This document shows, in pieces, positions 25,754-35,211 of a stretch of 52,573 bases of DNA. The stretch is from Paenibacillus bovis (GTDB lineage Bacteria; Bacillota; Bacilli; Bacillales; Bacillaceae_C), in NCBI GenBank assembly GCA_007679095.1, contig VEFU01000031.1, positions 1-52,573 on the forward strand, read 5' to 3'. The position numbers and the translations under genes were made by a program. The stretch's first letter is position 1. Each line of letters starts with the position of its first letter. The notes beneath the pieces are model-generated. The model ran no database searches, was not told the DNA's origin, and worked only from the letters and a program-made list of their open reading frames with translations.

Positions 25754-27664
25754 TTATTTCTCAAAGGAAGCTCCGATAATGCTTAGGATCTCATCTGCTG
25801 TCTTTGCAGTTGCCATTTTTTCAACGTTCTCCATTTCTGAACATGTAATAGCAATTGCAGATAGTATTTCTAAATGTCCTCCATCTTTACCAGCAATTCC
25901 AAATATTAAACGAACTTTTTGTCCATCATAATCAATACCTTCTGGAACCTGTATAATGGTAACTCCTGAATTTTTCACACTTTTCTTTGCTTCATCCGTA
26001 CCATGAGGGATCGCTACATCATTTCCCATATAGGTAGTTGTTATGTTGTCCCTTTCTATCATTGCCTCGATATAAGATTCATCTACATAACCGCCATCTG
26101 CCAAAGCTCTTCCTGCAAATCGAATTGCTTCCTCTTTAGAAGAAAATTGTTTATTTAAGAAGATGTTTTCTTTTCTTAAAACATCTTGATTCGTCGATGG
26201 GGAATGATCTACTTCCTCATCTTTTGATTCTTCTTTAACAACATCCTCCGTTATTAGACGATGAATCAATTCATCATATTTTGGACTTGATAAAAAGTTG
26301 TCAACTGAAATATGATATGCATTTGGTACTTTTTGTCTTGCACGTGGTGTTAGTTCCTCTTGGGTTATAACTAGTTTTGCATCATTAGGAAGGTTGCTTA
26401 TAGCTGTATTTGTAACCTTCATATTCAATCCAGCTTCTTTTACCTTTTTTCTTAATAAAGAAGCACCCATAGCACTTGAACCCATACCAGCATCACAAGC
26501 GAATATGATATGGTTGATATCTTTCGGGTTGAATTCCCCGTTTGCTTCTTCAGAAGAACTTAATGCACTTGCTACACTACTCTTCTTACCTTTCATTTCC
26601 TGCATTTTTTGTGATGCCTCTTCAATATTTCCTTCATTTGCTTTACTTGTTTTTAAGATAATGGAAGAAATGACAAGTGAAACGATGGCAGCAACTAATA
26701 CACCTGCTATATTAGCAAAATAGTTGCCTGAAGGTGTCACAGCAAGAATGGCTAGGAAACTTCCTGGAGAAGATGGTGCTACTAAACCACCACCAAGAAC
26801 AGATAAGGTGAATACTCCACTTATTCCTCCTAAAATAACTGCTATTAATAACAGTGGATTCATTAACACATATGGGAAGTAAATTTCATGGATTCCACCA
26901 AAGAAATGAATGATACTAGCACCAGGTGCTGTTTGCTTAGCTGTTCCTCTTCCAAAGAAGCAATAAGCTAAAAGAACACCGATACCCGGTCCAGGGTTAG
27001 CTTCTAGTAGGAATAAGATAGATTCTCCAGTTTGTTTTACTTGTTCTATCCCTATTGGTGATAAAACACCATGATTAATTGCATTATTTAAAAACAATAT
27101 TTTAGCTGGTTCAATTAGAATGCTAGTTAATGGAAGAACTCCTATTCCTAACATCCATTCAACACCAGTTACTAACCATCCGGTAAGCACGCTTACTCCA
27201 GGTCCAACTAACAAGTAAGAAAGAACAGCTAGTATTCCACCTAATATCCCAGAAGAAAAGTTATTTACTAACATTTCAAAGCCAGTCTTAATTTTGCCTT
27301 CTATTAGCGAGTCAAACTTTTTGATGACCCATCCGCCAATCGGACCCATGACCATTGCTCCAAGGAACATTGGAATTTCGGCACCAACAATGACTCCCAT
27401 TGTCGCTATCGCACCAACGACACCTCCGCGAGTGTCATATACGAGTTTACCTCCAGTGTAACCTATTAATAATGGTAATAAATATTTTACCATTGGGTCC
27501 ACTAATGAGGCTAATTCCTCATTTGGGAACCACCCTGCTTCTATAAATAGAGCTGTAATTAGCCCCCATGCTATAAACGCTCCAATATTCGGCATTACCA
27601 TAGAGCTTAAAAAGTTACCGAATTTCTGAACGCGTACTTTTATTCCTCGATCTTGATGAGACAT
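25754..27664 (-). CDS. mtlA: PTS mannitol transporter EIICBA
   Basis: 636 residues from ATG 27664, with GGAG 8 nt upstream. The membrane EIIC domain (about 1-340) starts VQKFGNFLSSMVMPNIGAFIAWG and has GGIHEIYFPYVLM with the conserved sugar-site Glu. An EIIB domain (about 385-470) has the phosphocysteine in IFACDAGMGSSAMG. An EIIA domain (about 495-636) has the phosphohistidine in VAIPHGTDEAK. It takes up and phosphorylates mannitol. The EIIA is fused here, whereas several Gram-positive operons carry a separate mtlF; no mtlF is seen. First gene of mtlA-mtlR-mtlD. Confidence 0.96.
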   Translation of the reverse strand: MSHQDRGIKVRVQKFGNFLSSMVMPNIGAFIAWGLITALFIEAGWFPNEELASLVDPMVKYLLPLLIGYTGGKLVYDTRGGVVGAIATMGVIVGAEIPMFLGAMVMGPIGGWVIKKFDSLIEGKIKTGFEMLVNNFSSGILGGILAVLSYLLVGPGVSVLTGWLVTGVEWMLGIGVLPLTSILIEPAKILFLNNAINHGVLSPIGIEQVKQTGESILFLLEANPGPGIGVLLAYCFFGRGTAKQTAPGASIIHFFGGIHEIYFPYVLMNPLLLIAVILGGISGVFTLSVLGGGLVAPSSPGSFLAILAVTPSGNYFANIAGVLVAAIVSLVISSIILKTSKANEGNIEEASQKMQEMKGKKSSVASALSSSEEANGEFNPKDINHIIFACDAGMGSSAMGASLLRKKVKEAGLNMKVTNTAISNLPNDAKLVITQEELTPRARQKVPNAYHISVDNFLSSPKYDELIHRLITEDVVKEESKDEEVDHSPSTNQDVLRKENIFLNKQFSSKEEAIRFAGRALADGGYVDESYIEAMIERDNITTTYMGNDVAIPHGTDEAKKSVKNSGVTIIQVPEGIDYDGQKVRLIFGIAGKDGGHLEILSAIAITCSEMENVEKMATAKTADEILSIIGASFEK

Positions 27665-27699
27665 ATAATTCACTCCAAAAAAATAGTAATCATATATTA

Positions 27700-27783
27700 A
27701 TCTTAGATAATGAACCGTTTACACTCAACAGGAAGTAGAACTAACTTTGTCCTAAATAACGATGCCAAAACTTTTTTTGACAA
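27700..27783 (-). promoter_or_regulatory. mtlA promoter with candidate MtlR site and cre-like element
   Basis: On the minus strand TTGTCA (27783-27778), TTTTGGCA (27770-27763) and GGACAA (27752-27747) resemble the MtlR target upstream of other mtlA genes. Then come TTGAGT (27728-27723), 17 nt and TAAGAT (27705-27700) as promoter. TGTAAACGGTTCA within the spacer is like a cre site but one base short in the right half. The rest of the 27665-27986 interval holds only the rlmD terminator. Confidence 0.5.
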
Positions 27784-27924
27784 AACCCATTCTTTTTCTA
27801 TCTTTTAAATATGCTCTGTATAGTGATTTCTATGCAATACTTTGAAGAAAATCATCCCTACATCTTTAGTCTATTAATGGTTTTTCTTGTAAACACGATA
27901 GTAATGGAAAGAAAAAAGGGCAAT

Positions 27925-27973
27925 AAAAAAGATCCGGAAATCGGAAATATTTATTTTCACGAAAACCGGATCT
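27925..27973 (-). terminator. Terminator of rlmD
   Basis: AGATCCGG (27930-27937) pairs with CCGGATCT (27966-27973). On the minus strand TTTTTT follows, 14 nt after the rlmD stop. Confidence 0.8.
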
Positions 27974-27986
27974 GATTAGAATTTGT

Positions 27987-29402
27987 TTAATTGTTTTCCA
28001 CTTCTAGTACTAACTCAGCAACTAATTCTACATGAATTGTATGCGGGAATAAGTCTACTGGTTGAACAGTAGTTAATCTGTATCCAAATGGAACTAATTG
28101 GTTAATATCTGTTGCAAATGTTTCTGGGTTACATGAAACATACACAATCCGCTCTGGTTTTGAACGTCCAATTTTACGCATTACTTTACCACCAGCACCT
28201 GAACGAGGTGGATCTAGTAATAACAATTCTGGATTTCCGAAGGTCTCGAGCACTTCATCAATGCCTGTTCTAGCATCTTTTGCTAAAAAGTATGTGTTCT
28301 TAATACCGTTATCTTCTGCATTTCTTTTAGCTGATGCAATAGATGTTTCAACGATTTCAATTCCAGCAAGCTTTTGTACACGAGCTGCAAATGGCAATGA
28401 AAAAGTACCAACTCCACAAAATAAATCAATCATTTTCTCTGTGTCTTTTGGCTTGCCCATTTGTAGTGCTAGATCAACTAATTTTTGTGCTTGTGTTGGA
28501 TTCGTTTGGAAGAATGTATCGAACCAAAGACGATATCGATACCCTGCCATTTCATCATAAATATAATCACGTCCAGCTAATGTATGGCTTTTTTCTGATT
28601 GCGTACGATCTGCCCAATCTGTATTTTCAAGCCACATTAAACTTTTAACTTGTGAGTATTTTTCAGTAATCCGTTCGATCAAGTTATTTGTAGCTGTTGA
28701 CAAATCACCAGTCGGAGATTCTGTTGCAAAAACAGCTAACATCATTTCACCAGTTGCAAAGGATTGGCGAACCATCAAGTGGCGAAGCAAACCTTCATGC
28801 TTATCTTTATCATAACCAATCAATTGATGTTCTTTCACCCAATCTGCTACTTCAATTGCTGCTTCCACCATTTCTTTTCCAGCAATCAGGCATGTTTCAA
28901 GTGAGATAATTTTTCTAAAATTACCTTGTTCGTGCAGTCCTAACGAACCGTCTGGAGCAAAGGTAAATTCCATTTTATTACGATAGTGCCACGGGTTGTC
29001 CATGCCAATAGTATCTTGTACTAAATTTGAGTCAAATCCTTGTGATTCAACAGCTTGCTTTACACTTTGTGTCTTGTGTTTTAGCTGACCTTTATAATCC
29101 CAGTGCTGCCAAACACAGCCTCCACAAAGATCAAAGTGTGGACAAGGTGGTGTGATTCTTTCTGGGTGTGCTTCCAATATTTCATCCGCTAATGCTTTTC
29201 TTCTTCTCTTTTCAGGTTGATCAACAGTAACCTTAACTTTTTCACCAGGGAGTGTTTGCGGAATTGTTAGTTTTAATTTTTTTGGGTTACCTAATTCATT
29301 TTTACGCCATACTGCAGCTTGTCCTGAACCTTTCGCATCTAATTGACGGATTTCTGCTTCAAAAACTTCTCCTACTTTAACAGTCAATAATACTTCCTCC
29401 AT
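27987..29402 (-). CDS. rlmD: 23S rRNA (uracil-C5)-methyltransferase RlmD/RlmCD type
   Basis: 471 residues. An N-terminal TRAM domain (about 1-62) is followed by the 4Fe-4S cysteines in CPHFDLCGGCVWQH (about 82-95) and a later Cys at 170 (SLETCLIAG). The SAM-binding methyltransferase has DLFCGVGTFSLPFA, LLLDPPRSG and the catalytic cysteine in VYVSCNPETFATD (about 425). In Bacillus the related RlmCD methylates U747 and U1939 of 23S rRNA. The single gene has its own terminator. Confidence 0.93.
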   Translation of the reverse strand: MEEVLLTVKVGEVFEAEIRQLDAKGSGQAAVWRKNELGNPKKLKLTIPQTLPGEKVKVTVDQPEKRRRKALADEILEAHPERITPPCPHFDLCGGCVWQHWDYKGQLKHKTQSVKQAVESQGFDSNLVQDTIGMDNPWHYRNKMEFTFAPDGSLGLHEQGNFRKIISLETCLIAGKEMVEAAIEVADWVKEHQLIGYDKDKHEGLLRHLMVRQSFATGEMMLAVFATESPTGDLSTATNNLIERITEKYSQVKSLMWLENTDWADRTQSEKSHTLAGRDYIYDEMAGYRYRLWFDTFFQTNPTQAQKLVDLALQMGKPKDTEKMIDLFCGVGTFSLPFAARVQKLAGIEIVETSIASAKRNAEDNGIKNTYFLAKDARTGIDEVLETFGNPELLLLDPPRSGAGGKVMRKIGRSKPERIVYVSCNPETFATDINQLVPFGYRLTTVQPVDLFPHTIHVELVAELVLEVENN

Positions 29403-29562
29403 TCAACATAAAACAATATATAGTAAATGCATGCAGATGCATTAAAGGTCACTCATACATACCTAGCTAATTATAACGAAAGTTAGAACGAATGGAAATA
29501 GCAAAAAGGATAATGAAGTTGAATGATGAGAAAGTTCACTTACTAGACGCTGAGAATATATG

Positions 29563-29603
29563 AAAAAAAGTCAGCCTTTCACAATTCTAGTGAAGGACTG
29601 ACT
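29563..29603 (-). terminator. Terminator of the alkaline phosphatase gene
   Basis: AGTCAG...CTGACT outer stem with CTTTCAC/GTGAA(G)G inside (29569-29603), followed on the minus strand by TTTTTTT. Confidence 0.85.
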
Positions 29604-29614
29604 CTTTTTGCATC

Positions 29615-30940
29615 TTATTTACCAGGAAGAAATCGTATTTTCATTGCTTCTGCCATAAGCACTGGAAGACTAGTATTTTCATGTAAACCTGCGAAAAGAT
29701 GAGAACCTGGTCCAAAGGCGTATAATGGAACATCTGTGCCGGTATGACCTGTACTTGACCAACCAACAACTGCCCGCTCTGAAACAATTTGATTAATTAT
29801 TGTAGAAGGTGAAGTAGCAAGTTTAATTCTAGTTTCTTCCTCATCGGTAATATCTAGATCGGTGTACTGTTTCATTACTTCTTTGATGTTGCTACGCTCA
29901 CTATTTAGTTTGCTTTCCATGAAATCGCCAGTTGCAGTTACATTTCGTAATATTTCAAGATTAGTATCTCCTTTGCCGTATCCACCTACTGACATACCAC
30001 CAGTATCATGATCACCAGCAACAACCACCAATGTTTTTCCATCTCTTTTTGCAAAGTCAACAGCGACTGCAACAGCAGACTCAAATGCTTCGCTATCTTT
30101 CATTGCCCAAGCTGCATCATTATCATGGCCCGCCCAATCTATTTGACTTCCTTCTACCATCAAAAAGAACCCATCTTTATCCTTACGCAACACTTCAATT
30201 GCTTTCTCTGTCATTTCTGCAAGGCTTGGCTGGTCCGTTTCATCTCTATCCAACTCAGGAGCCATTGCTTCCTCAGCGAAAAGACCGATCAGTTTCTTTG
30301 CATTCTTTACATTGTTAAGTTGTATCTTATTAGATACAACTTGATATTGGTTTCCCTTCGCTTCTAGTAAGAGTGATTCTGGAAAGTACTTTTTCCCTCC
30401 ACCAAGGATTACGTCTACATCATTTTCAATTAATTGAGGAGCGATATCGGATTCACTTGCACGAGACGCAACATGTGAAGCAAATACTGCAGGAGTTGCA
30501 TGTGTAATTGTAGAAGTAGCTACTAAACCTGATGATTTTTTATTTTTTTCAGCAGCTTCTAAAATTGTTTCTAATTCAACACCATCAGGCGTCATACTTA
30601 TAATTCCATTATTAGTTTTTACTCCAGTAGCCATTGCTGTACCTGCAGCAGCAGAATCAGTAATCTTTGAATCTGCTGAATAAGTACGATGCATCCCAAC
30701 TAACATAGAATCTAGAATTGTTTCTTCTCCCTTGTACCAACGATAATTTGTAGCATAGGATGCAGAATAGCCATCAGGTACCATAAAAATAACATTTTTA
30801 GCAATCCCACTATTAGAATGCCTATCCTTCGGCTTAGCGTCTGCTACAGGAACGGAAAAACTACCTACTAGACTACCAATTGCAAGTGAAGTTACTACAG
30901 CTAATGGGAGAACCTTCTTTTTTAAAGACATCTTATCCAT
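29615..30940 (-). CDS. Secreted alkaline phosphatase
   Basis: 441 residues. A signal peptide (1-about 35: KKKVLPLAVVTSLAIGSLVGSFSVPVADA) is followed by the PhoA-type metalloenzyme. Metal ligand Asp lies in VIFMVPDGYS, the nucleophile Ser in KITDSAAAGTAMATGVKT (about 95), a Thr/His pair in STITHATPAVFASHVASR, and metal ligands in EGSQIDWAGHDND, VVAGDHDTGG and STGHTGTDVP. It releases phosphate from organic phosphomonoesters outside the cell. GAGGAGG sits 7 nt before the ATG. A candidate PhoP box overlaps its promoter, which fits induction by phosphate starvation. B. subtilis has several paralogues (phoA, phoB); I do not assign a letter. Confidence 0.93.
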   Translation of the reverse strand: MDKMSLKKKVLPLAVVTSLAIGSLVGSFSVPVADAKPKDRHSNSGIAKNVIFMVPDGYSASYATNYRWYKGEETILDSMLVGMHRTYSADSKITDSAAAGTAMATGVKTNNGIISMTPDGVELETILEAAEKNKKSSGLVATSTITHATPAVFASHVASRASESDIAPQLIENDVDVILGGGKKYFPESLLLEAKGNQYQVVSNKIQLNNVKNAKKLIGLFAEEAMAPELDRDETDQPSLAEMTEKAIEVLRKDKDGFFLMVEGSQIDWAGHDNDAAWAMKDSEAFESAVAVAVDFAKRDGKTLVVVAGDHDTGGMSVGGYGKGDTNLEILRNVTATGDFMESKLNSERSNIKEVMKQYTDLDITDEEETRIKLATSPSTIINQIVSERAVVGWSSTGHTGTDVPLYAFGPGSHLFAGLHENTSLPVLMAEAMKIRFLPGK

Positions 30941-30972
30941 GCTATTACCTCCTCAAAATTGATTACGAGTTT

Positions 30973-31015
30973 AGTATAGTTGCGGAGTGTGAATACAAGG
31001 ATAAAATATGGTTAA
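30973..31015 (-). promoter_or_regulatory. Candidate PhoP box and -10 of the alkaline phosphatase gene
   Basis: On the minus strand four hexamers, TTAACC, TTATCC, TTCACA and CAACTA, repeat with an exact 11-bp period (31015 to 30977), fitting the TTAACA-like PhoP direct repeats. They run into the -10 TATACT (30978-30973). Confidence 0.6.
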
Positions 31016-31212
31016 TAATGCGTAAAACGAGAGAAATGGGAAATTCCTCCGTTATTTCATTTAAATAAGTCGTTTAAAATCAGCTCTTATACCTACATAC
31101 TTTTTCTTAAAACTTGTAATACTTAATAAAACTATCACCCTGAATTAGCTTTACATAACTTTAGCCCTATCAAAATTATGTAGAAATCGTTAAATTATGT
31201 AAATCTTTATTC

Positions 31213-31271
31213 AATACGAAAAGTCAAACTAATACTTGAATTAATTTCAAGTTAGTTTGACTTTTCGTATT
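31213..31271. repeat. Long perfect hairpin between two secreted-enzyme genes
   Basis: AATACGAAAAGTCAAACTAA (31213-31232) pairs without mismatch with the 20 bases at 31252-31271. Inside, CTTGAA/TTCAAG extends the stem past a 2-nt bulge. It lies after the DUF4185 gene on the minus strand and may end its transcript, but no long T-run follows. Nothing else is recognised in 31016-31342. Confidence 0.7.
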
Positions 31272-31342
31272 CTAATTCCTCTATTTTATAACGTGACTTC
31301 TTCCATATGACTGGAAGGTGAGATTTTTTCAATAAAAAAACA

Positions 31343-33289
31343 TTAATTCTTCACTACACTAACATCGTCTACTTGGATCCATGTATCACCATTTGCCCAC
31401 ATTCCTGCAAATAATTCTACACTATGGTTGTTTCCGGAATTAAAAGTAACATTTAATTTAGTATATTCTCCTAAGCTACTAAACTGTGTTTCTTTTAATA
31501 TTGGTCCATTATTCAATAAACGAGCACCGAAATAACCATCAGTGTTATTAGCGGAAGTTTTTATCCAAGCTGATAAAGTATAATTTTGATTAGGCTCTAC
31601 AAATACTTCTTGTTTAATCGCATTCCAGCCGCTATCATATCGAGCAAAGCCATTATTTTCTCCAGTATATGCGTATCCAAGGTTACGATCAACACCAGCA
31701 TTACCATTTGAATACCATGGTGCCGTTAAGGTTAATGTATGTTGCTCCTCGAAGCTACTGTGACCGACTAAATTGCTTTCTCTTACTAAACTTACATCAT
31801 CTAGTTGTGACCATGTTTCTCCATCAGCCCAAACCCCATTGTAAATTTCGACTATCGCATTTGGTCCCGAATTGAAGGTTACTACTTGTTCTGTATAATC
31901 GGATAAAGTTCCATAACTATTTTCTTTAATGACTGGTCCTCCATCGGGTACCCTAACCCCGAAATAGCCTTCAGTATTATTATCTGATGAGCGTACCCAT
32001 CCTTTAAGTGTATAATTCGTGTATGGTTGAACAGCTACTTTTTGTTTAATAGCATTCCACCCGGTATCATTATAAACAAACCCATTATTGTTACCAGTTC
32101 TAGCATTTCCTAAATCACGATCAATTCCTCCCGATCCTTGTATATACCATGGCGCCATAATTGGGGTGTCTCCTTGTGTTTCAAATCCTGGTGCAGAAAT
32201 GATATTATCTGATATTTGATCATCATTTATATCTACTTTTAATAAGCGAGTATTATAATCCGGATGCCAAGTCGACATAATAAAATACAGAGTAGAACTA
32301 TTATTAGAAAGTGGATGCATGAAGGCATTGTATTGCCCTAATCCTGTTAAATTTCCAGGAACTAAAATTTTCTCTCCACTCCATGGACCAACAGGTGTTG
32401 GAGCATCACGCATCACAATTGCTCGACGGTCTTCATTCAAATACGTCATAATAAAACGATTAAAATGTGTATTGTAAGCAACTGACATTTCCCCAGCAAC
32501 ACCAATTGCTACAGGTTGTGCTGCTGTTTGATCTGCTACCCAACCATTTCCGTTCCAATACCGGTATGCTCCAATATTAAGTAGCTGCTGTTCTGGAACA
32601 CGAGATAAATGAATATTACCAAATCGACCATTTGGTGTACCATACATATACACAAAACCATCTTTCTTCACAAATGCCGCCATTTGAAATTTATTGTCCC
32701 ATGCCGTTTTATTATTGTGCCACCTTGCAGTAGGGTGTTTTATCCAGTTTTGGCCATTATCATCTGAATAAGCAATACCAGAATAGTTTGTATACCATCT
32801 ACCTGCTGCTCCCCAATGATTAACTGACATATAGTGAATATAATGTCTATTGCCTACAGTAACTCCTGCTGTAGGAATAACCGTCATTTCGTCATTATTA
32901 ATTTTCTTAGAATATAGTATTTCTTTAGCAAATCCGGAATGACTTTCAATCATTCGTGAGAAAGTAAGCCCATCCTCTAAATTTGTATCAGAAGAAACTG
33001 CTAATACATTACTTCTGTTCCATTGTCCTGCTGCATTATTTGTATCACCAAATGCAATAAAATATTCCCCTCCACCTTTATCCCAAATTATTCCTAGGTC
33101 TGTCCCACCAATGTCCCATCTAGTATGGGTTTGATTTGGGTTAGGTAAAGTCTCACCAGGAGGTGTAGGTCCAGTTACGCGAGCAATCATTTGTATGTTA
33201 GATGGACTAACAGCTTGTGTACTCCCTACGAATACAGTACTAACAAGTAAAAACACGAAAGCAATTTTGGAGATTAATTTACGCTTCAT
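31343..33289 (-). CDS. Secreted DUF4185-like glycan-active protein with two C-terminal carbohydrate-binding-like modules
   Basis: 648 residues from ATG 33289, with GAGGGG 7 nt upstream. A signal peptide (about 1-28) ends near STQAVS. Residues 30-355 look like the DUF4185 beta-propeller: TRWDIGGTDLGIIWDKGGGEYFIAFGDT, SGIAYSDDNGQNW, NKFQMAAFVKKDGFVYMYGTPNGR and a closing VGPWSG. Some DUF4185 proteins were described as endo-D-arabinanases (GH183), so a glycosidase role is likely but the substrate is not given. Two modules of about 140 residues follow (360-504 and 505-648), each with APWY...G(I/V)DR(D/N)LG..(R/Y)TG.NNGF...GWNAIKQ and ending W(S/I)Q(L/V)DDVS, an obvious duplication. Tandem operators lie upstream. 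Confidence 0.75.
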   Translation of the reverse strand: MKRKLISKIAFVFLLVSTVFVGSTQAVSPSNIQMIARVTGPTPPGETLPNPNQTHTRWDIGGTDLGIIWDKGGGEYFIAFGDTNNAAGQWNRSNVLAVSSDTNLEDGLTFSRMIESHSGFAKEILYSKKINNDEMTVIPTAGVTVGNRHYIHYMSVNHWGAAGRWYTNYSGIAYSDDNGQNWIKHPTARWHNNKTAWDNKFQMAAFVKKDGFVYMYGTPNGRFGNIHLSRVPEQQLLNIGAYRYWNGNGWVADQTAAQPVAIGVAGEMSVAYNTHFNRFIMTYLNEDRRAIVMRDAPTPVGPWSGEKILVPGNLTGLGQYNAFMHPLSNNSSTLYFIMSTWHPDYNTRLLKVDINDDQISDNIISAPGFETQGDTPIMAPWYIQGSGGIDRDLGNARTGNNNGFVYNDTGWNAIKQKVAVQPYTNYTLKGWVRSSDNNTEGYFGVRVPDGGPVIKENSYGTLSDYTEQVVTFNSGPNAIVEIYNGVWADGETWSQLDDVSLVRESNLVGHSSFEEQHTLTLTAPWYSNGNAGVDRNLGYAYTGENNGFARYDSGWNAIKQEVFVEPNQNYTLSAWIKTSANNTDGYFGARLLNNGPILKETQFSSLGEYTKLNVTFNSGNNHSVELFAGMWANGDTWIQVDDVSVVKN

Positions 33290-33361
33290 TTCTATTCCCC
33301 TCTTTCTATAATCATTTAGACACATACAAATCTTTTAAATATCCCTCCTTTTATTTTGATG

Positions 33362-33393
33362 GTAAACGTTTACTTAGCAAGGAAACGTTTACA
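33362..33393 (-). promoter_or_regulatory. Tandem LacI-family/CcpA-type operators
   Basis: GTAAACGTTTAC (33362-33373) is a perfect 12-bp palindrome. GGAAACGTTTACA (33381-33393) is a second, nearly perfect one. Their centres are 19 bp apart, about two helical turns. They lie 70-100 nt before the DUF4185 gene, next to a possible -10 TACAAT (33397-33392). Confidence 0.6.
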
Positions 33394-33521
33394 TTGTATG
33401 TAGGATGAAATAGCCAGTTACTCTTTTATAAAGCACTGTGTATCTTTCCTACCTTCAACATATATATTGAATAATTGTAATTATATTCATAATATTAAGT
33501 GATTCGAAATTCCTATATTCA

Positions 33522-33567
33522 TAAAAGAACGTCAGAGCACGAAGCATTTATGCTCCATATTCTGACG
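33522..33567 (-). terminator. Terminator of selO
   Basis: CGTCAGA (33530-33536) pairs with TCTGACG (33561-33567), with a further GAGC/GCTC stem inside. The minus strand continues TTCTTTT. Confidence 0.65.
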
Positions 33568-33586
33568 CAAAATCAACTACTATATT

Positions 33587-35053
33587 TTATGTTCCACAAT
33601 AAGTCCGATACGGGGTATCTGTTGGTTCAGGTGGTAAAGTAAACTCCTTAATCACGTCTGTGTAATTATAAGGATTCTTTAATACTGATAACAAGCAAGT
33701 CATATCGCTATAATCACCTTGATTCACAGCATTTTCTAGTACTTCTTCCACTCGATGGTTACGAGGAATGATGGCAGGATTCGCATTTTTCATTAATTCA
33801 ATACTATCTTTTCCTCTCTGAGATTCCCGCTCTTTCCGTTGTTCCCAACGTTGATACCATTGTTGGAAATCTGGACTTTGAAACATCCCACAACCTTTTA
33901 GTTCATTCAAGGTTAATGCACGGAAAGTGTTCGTATAATCAGCTTCATGTTTTTGCATTATACCTAAGAGCTGATCCACCAGCATATCATCTTCATATTC
34001 ATTAGTAGCTAAGCCTAACTTCGCTCTCATACCATGTAACCAATATTTTTCATAAATACTGGTGAATTTCGAGATTTCTTCTTGGGCTATTTTCAGTGCT
34101 TTTTCATCTTCTTCGTGTAAAAAAGGAATTAAAGTTTCAGCAAATCTTGCGAGATTCCAAGCAGCTATATATGGCTGGTTCGCATATGCATAACGACCTT
34201 GTGTATCAATGGAACTAAAAACTGTATCTAGATGATAAGTATCCATGAACGCACAAGGTCCATAATCAATTGTTTCACCACTTATGGTCATGTTATCTGT
34301 ATTCATCACACCATGAATAAATCCAACAAGCTGCCACTTTGAAATTAGTTCCGCTTGGCGAGTAATAACGCTTTGTAAAAAAGCGAGGTATGGATTGTCA
34401 CTCTCTTTTACTTCAGGATAGTGTCTATTAATTGTATAATGAGTAAGTGATTTAAGTTCTGTTAATGAACCCCAATTTGCAATAAATTGAAATGTACCAA
34501 CACGTATATGACTAGAAGCAACTCGAGTTAAAATCGCGCCTGGGAGCTCCGTTTCACGGATAACTTCTTCACCAGTAGTTACTACTGCTAAACTTCTAGA
34601 AGTTGGAATTCCTAGTCCGTGCATCGCTTCACTAATAATATATTCACGTAACATTGGACCAAGTGCAGCTCTTCCATCGCCCCCACGAGAAAATGGTGTC
34701 TTACCAGCACCTTTTAGTTGTATATCAAAACGTTTTCCAGTAGGAGTAATTTGTTCGCCTAAAAGGACTGCTCTTCCATCCCCAAGCATTGTAAAATTTC
34801 CAAATTGATGCCCTGCATATGCTTGTGCGATGGGGAATCCACCCGGAGGAATTTCGTTTCCAGCAAATATTTCAATACTTTCCTTCCTTTTCAATCCTCC
34901 CTCATGTAAGCCAAGTTCTTCAGCAAGGGTACTATTAAGTATGACTAACTCTGGTTTTTTGACAGGAGTAGGGTTGCTTCTGGCAAAGAAAGACTCGGAT
35001 AAACGAGCGTAGCTATTATCAAAATTCCAGCCTATTTCATTGGTTTTGGTCAT
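33587..35053 (-). CDS. selO: Protein adenylyltransferase SelO (YdiU/UPF0061)
   Basis: 488 residues, full length. SelO is a pseudokinase-fold enzyme that transfers AMP to proteins and is linked to redox homeostasis. Family stretches are [72 protein letters not shown] and the active-site region [27 protein letters not shown]. The C-terminus YRTYCGT carries a cysteine where some homologues have selenocysteine. Single gene; the start ATG is followed by [15 protein letters not shown]. Confidence 0.95.
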   Translation of the reverse strand: MTKTNEIGWNFDNSYARLSESFFARSNPTPVKKPELVILNSTLAEELGLHEGGLKRKESIEIFAGNEIPPGGFPIAQAYAGHQFGNFTMLGDGRAVLLGEQITPTGKRFDIQLKGAGKTPFSRGGDGRAALGPMLREYIISEAMHGLGIPTSRSLAVVTTGEEVIRETELPGAILTRVASSHIRVGTFQFIANWGSLTELKSLTHYTINRHYPEVKESDNPYLAFLQSVITRQAELISKWQLVGFIHGVMNTDNMTISGETIDYGPCAFMDTYHLDTVFSSIDTQGRYAYANQPYIAAWNLARFAETLIPFLHEEDEKALKIAQEEISKFTSIYEKYWLHGMRAKLGLATNEYEDDMLVDQLLGIMQKHEADYTNTFRALTLNELKGCGMFQSPDFQQWYQRWEQRKERESQRGKDSIELMKNANPAIIPRNHRVEEVLENAVNQGDYSDMTCLLSVLKNPYNYTDVIKEFTLPPEPTDTPYRTYCGT

Positions 35054-35211
35054 GATATCTCCTCTTGTATTTGACTTAAATTCAATAATAATAGTTTCTA
35101 ACTACTATTACTGTATTATACCTATATTCCTTCTGTTATGCCCACTCCACAGCTGAACAAATACCTCCTCTTTCGCATAGACATATATGAAAAACGGAGA
35201 GTGGGTTTCTT

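Noticed and set aside
30008-30367. Plus-strand frames within the alkaline phosphatase gene
   Set aside because: Antisense shadows of a conserved enzyme, with Cys/Leu/Phe-rich composition typical of out-of-frame translation.
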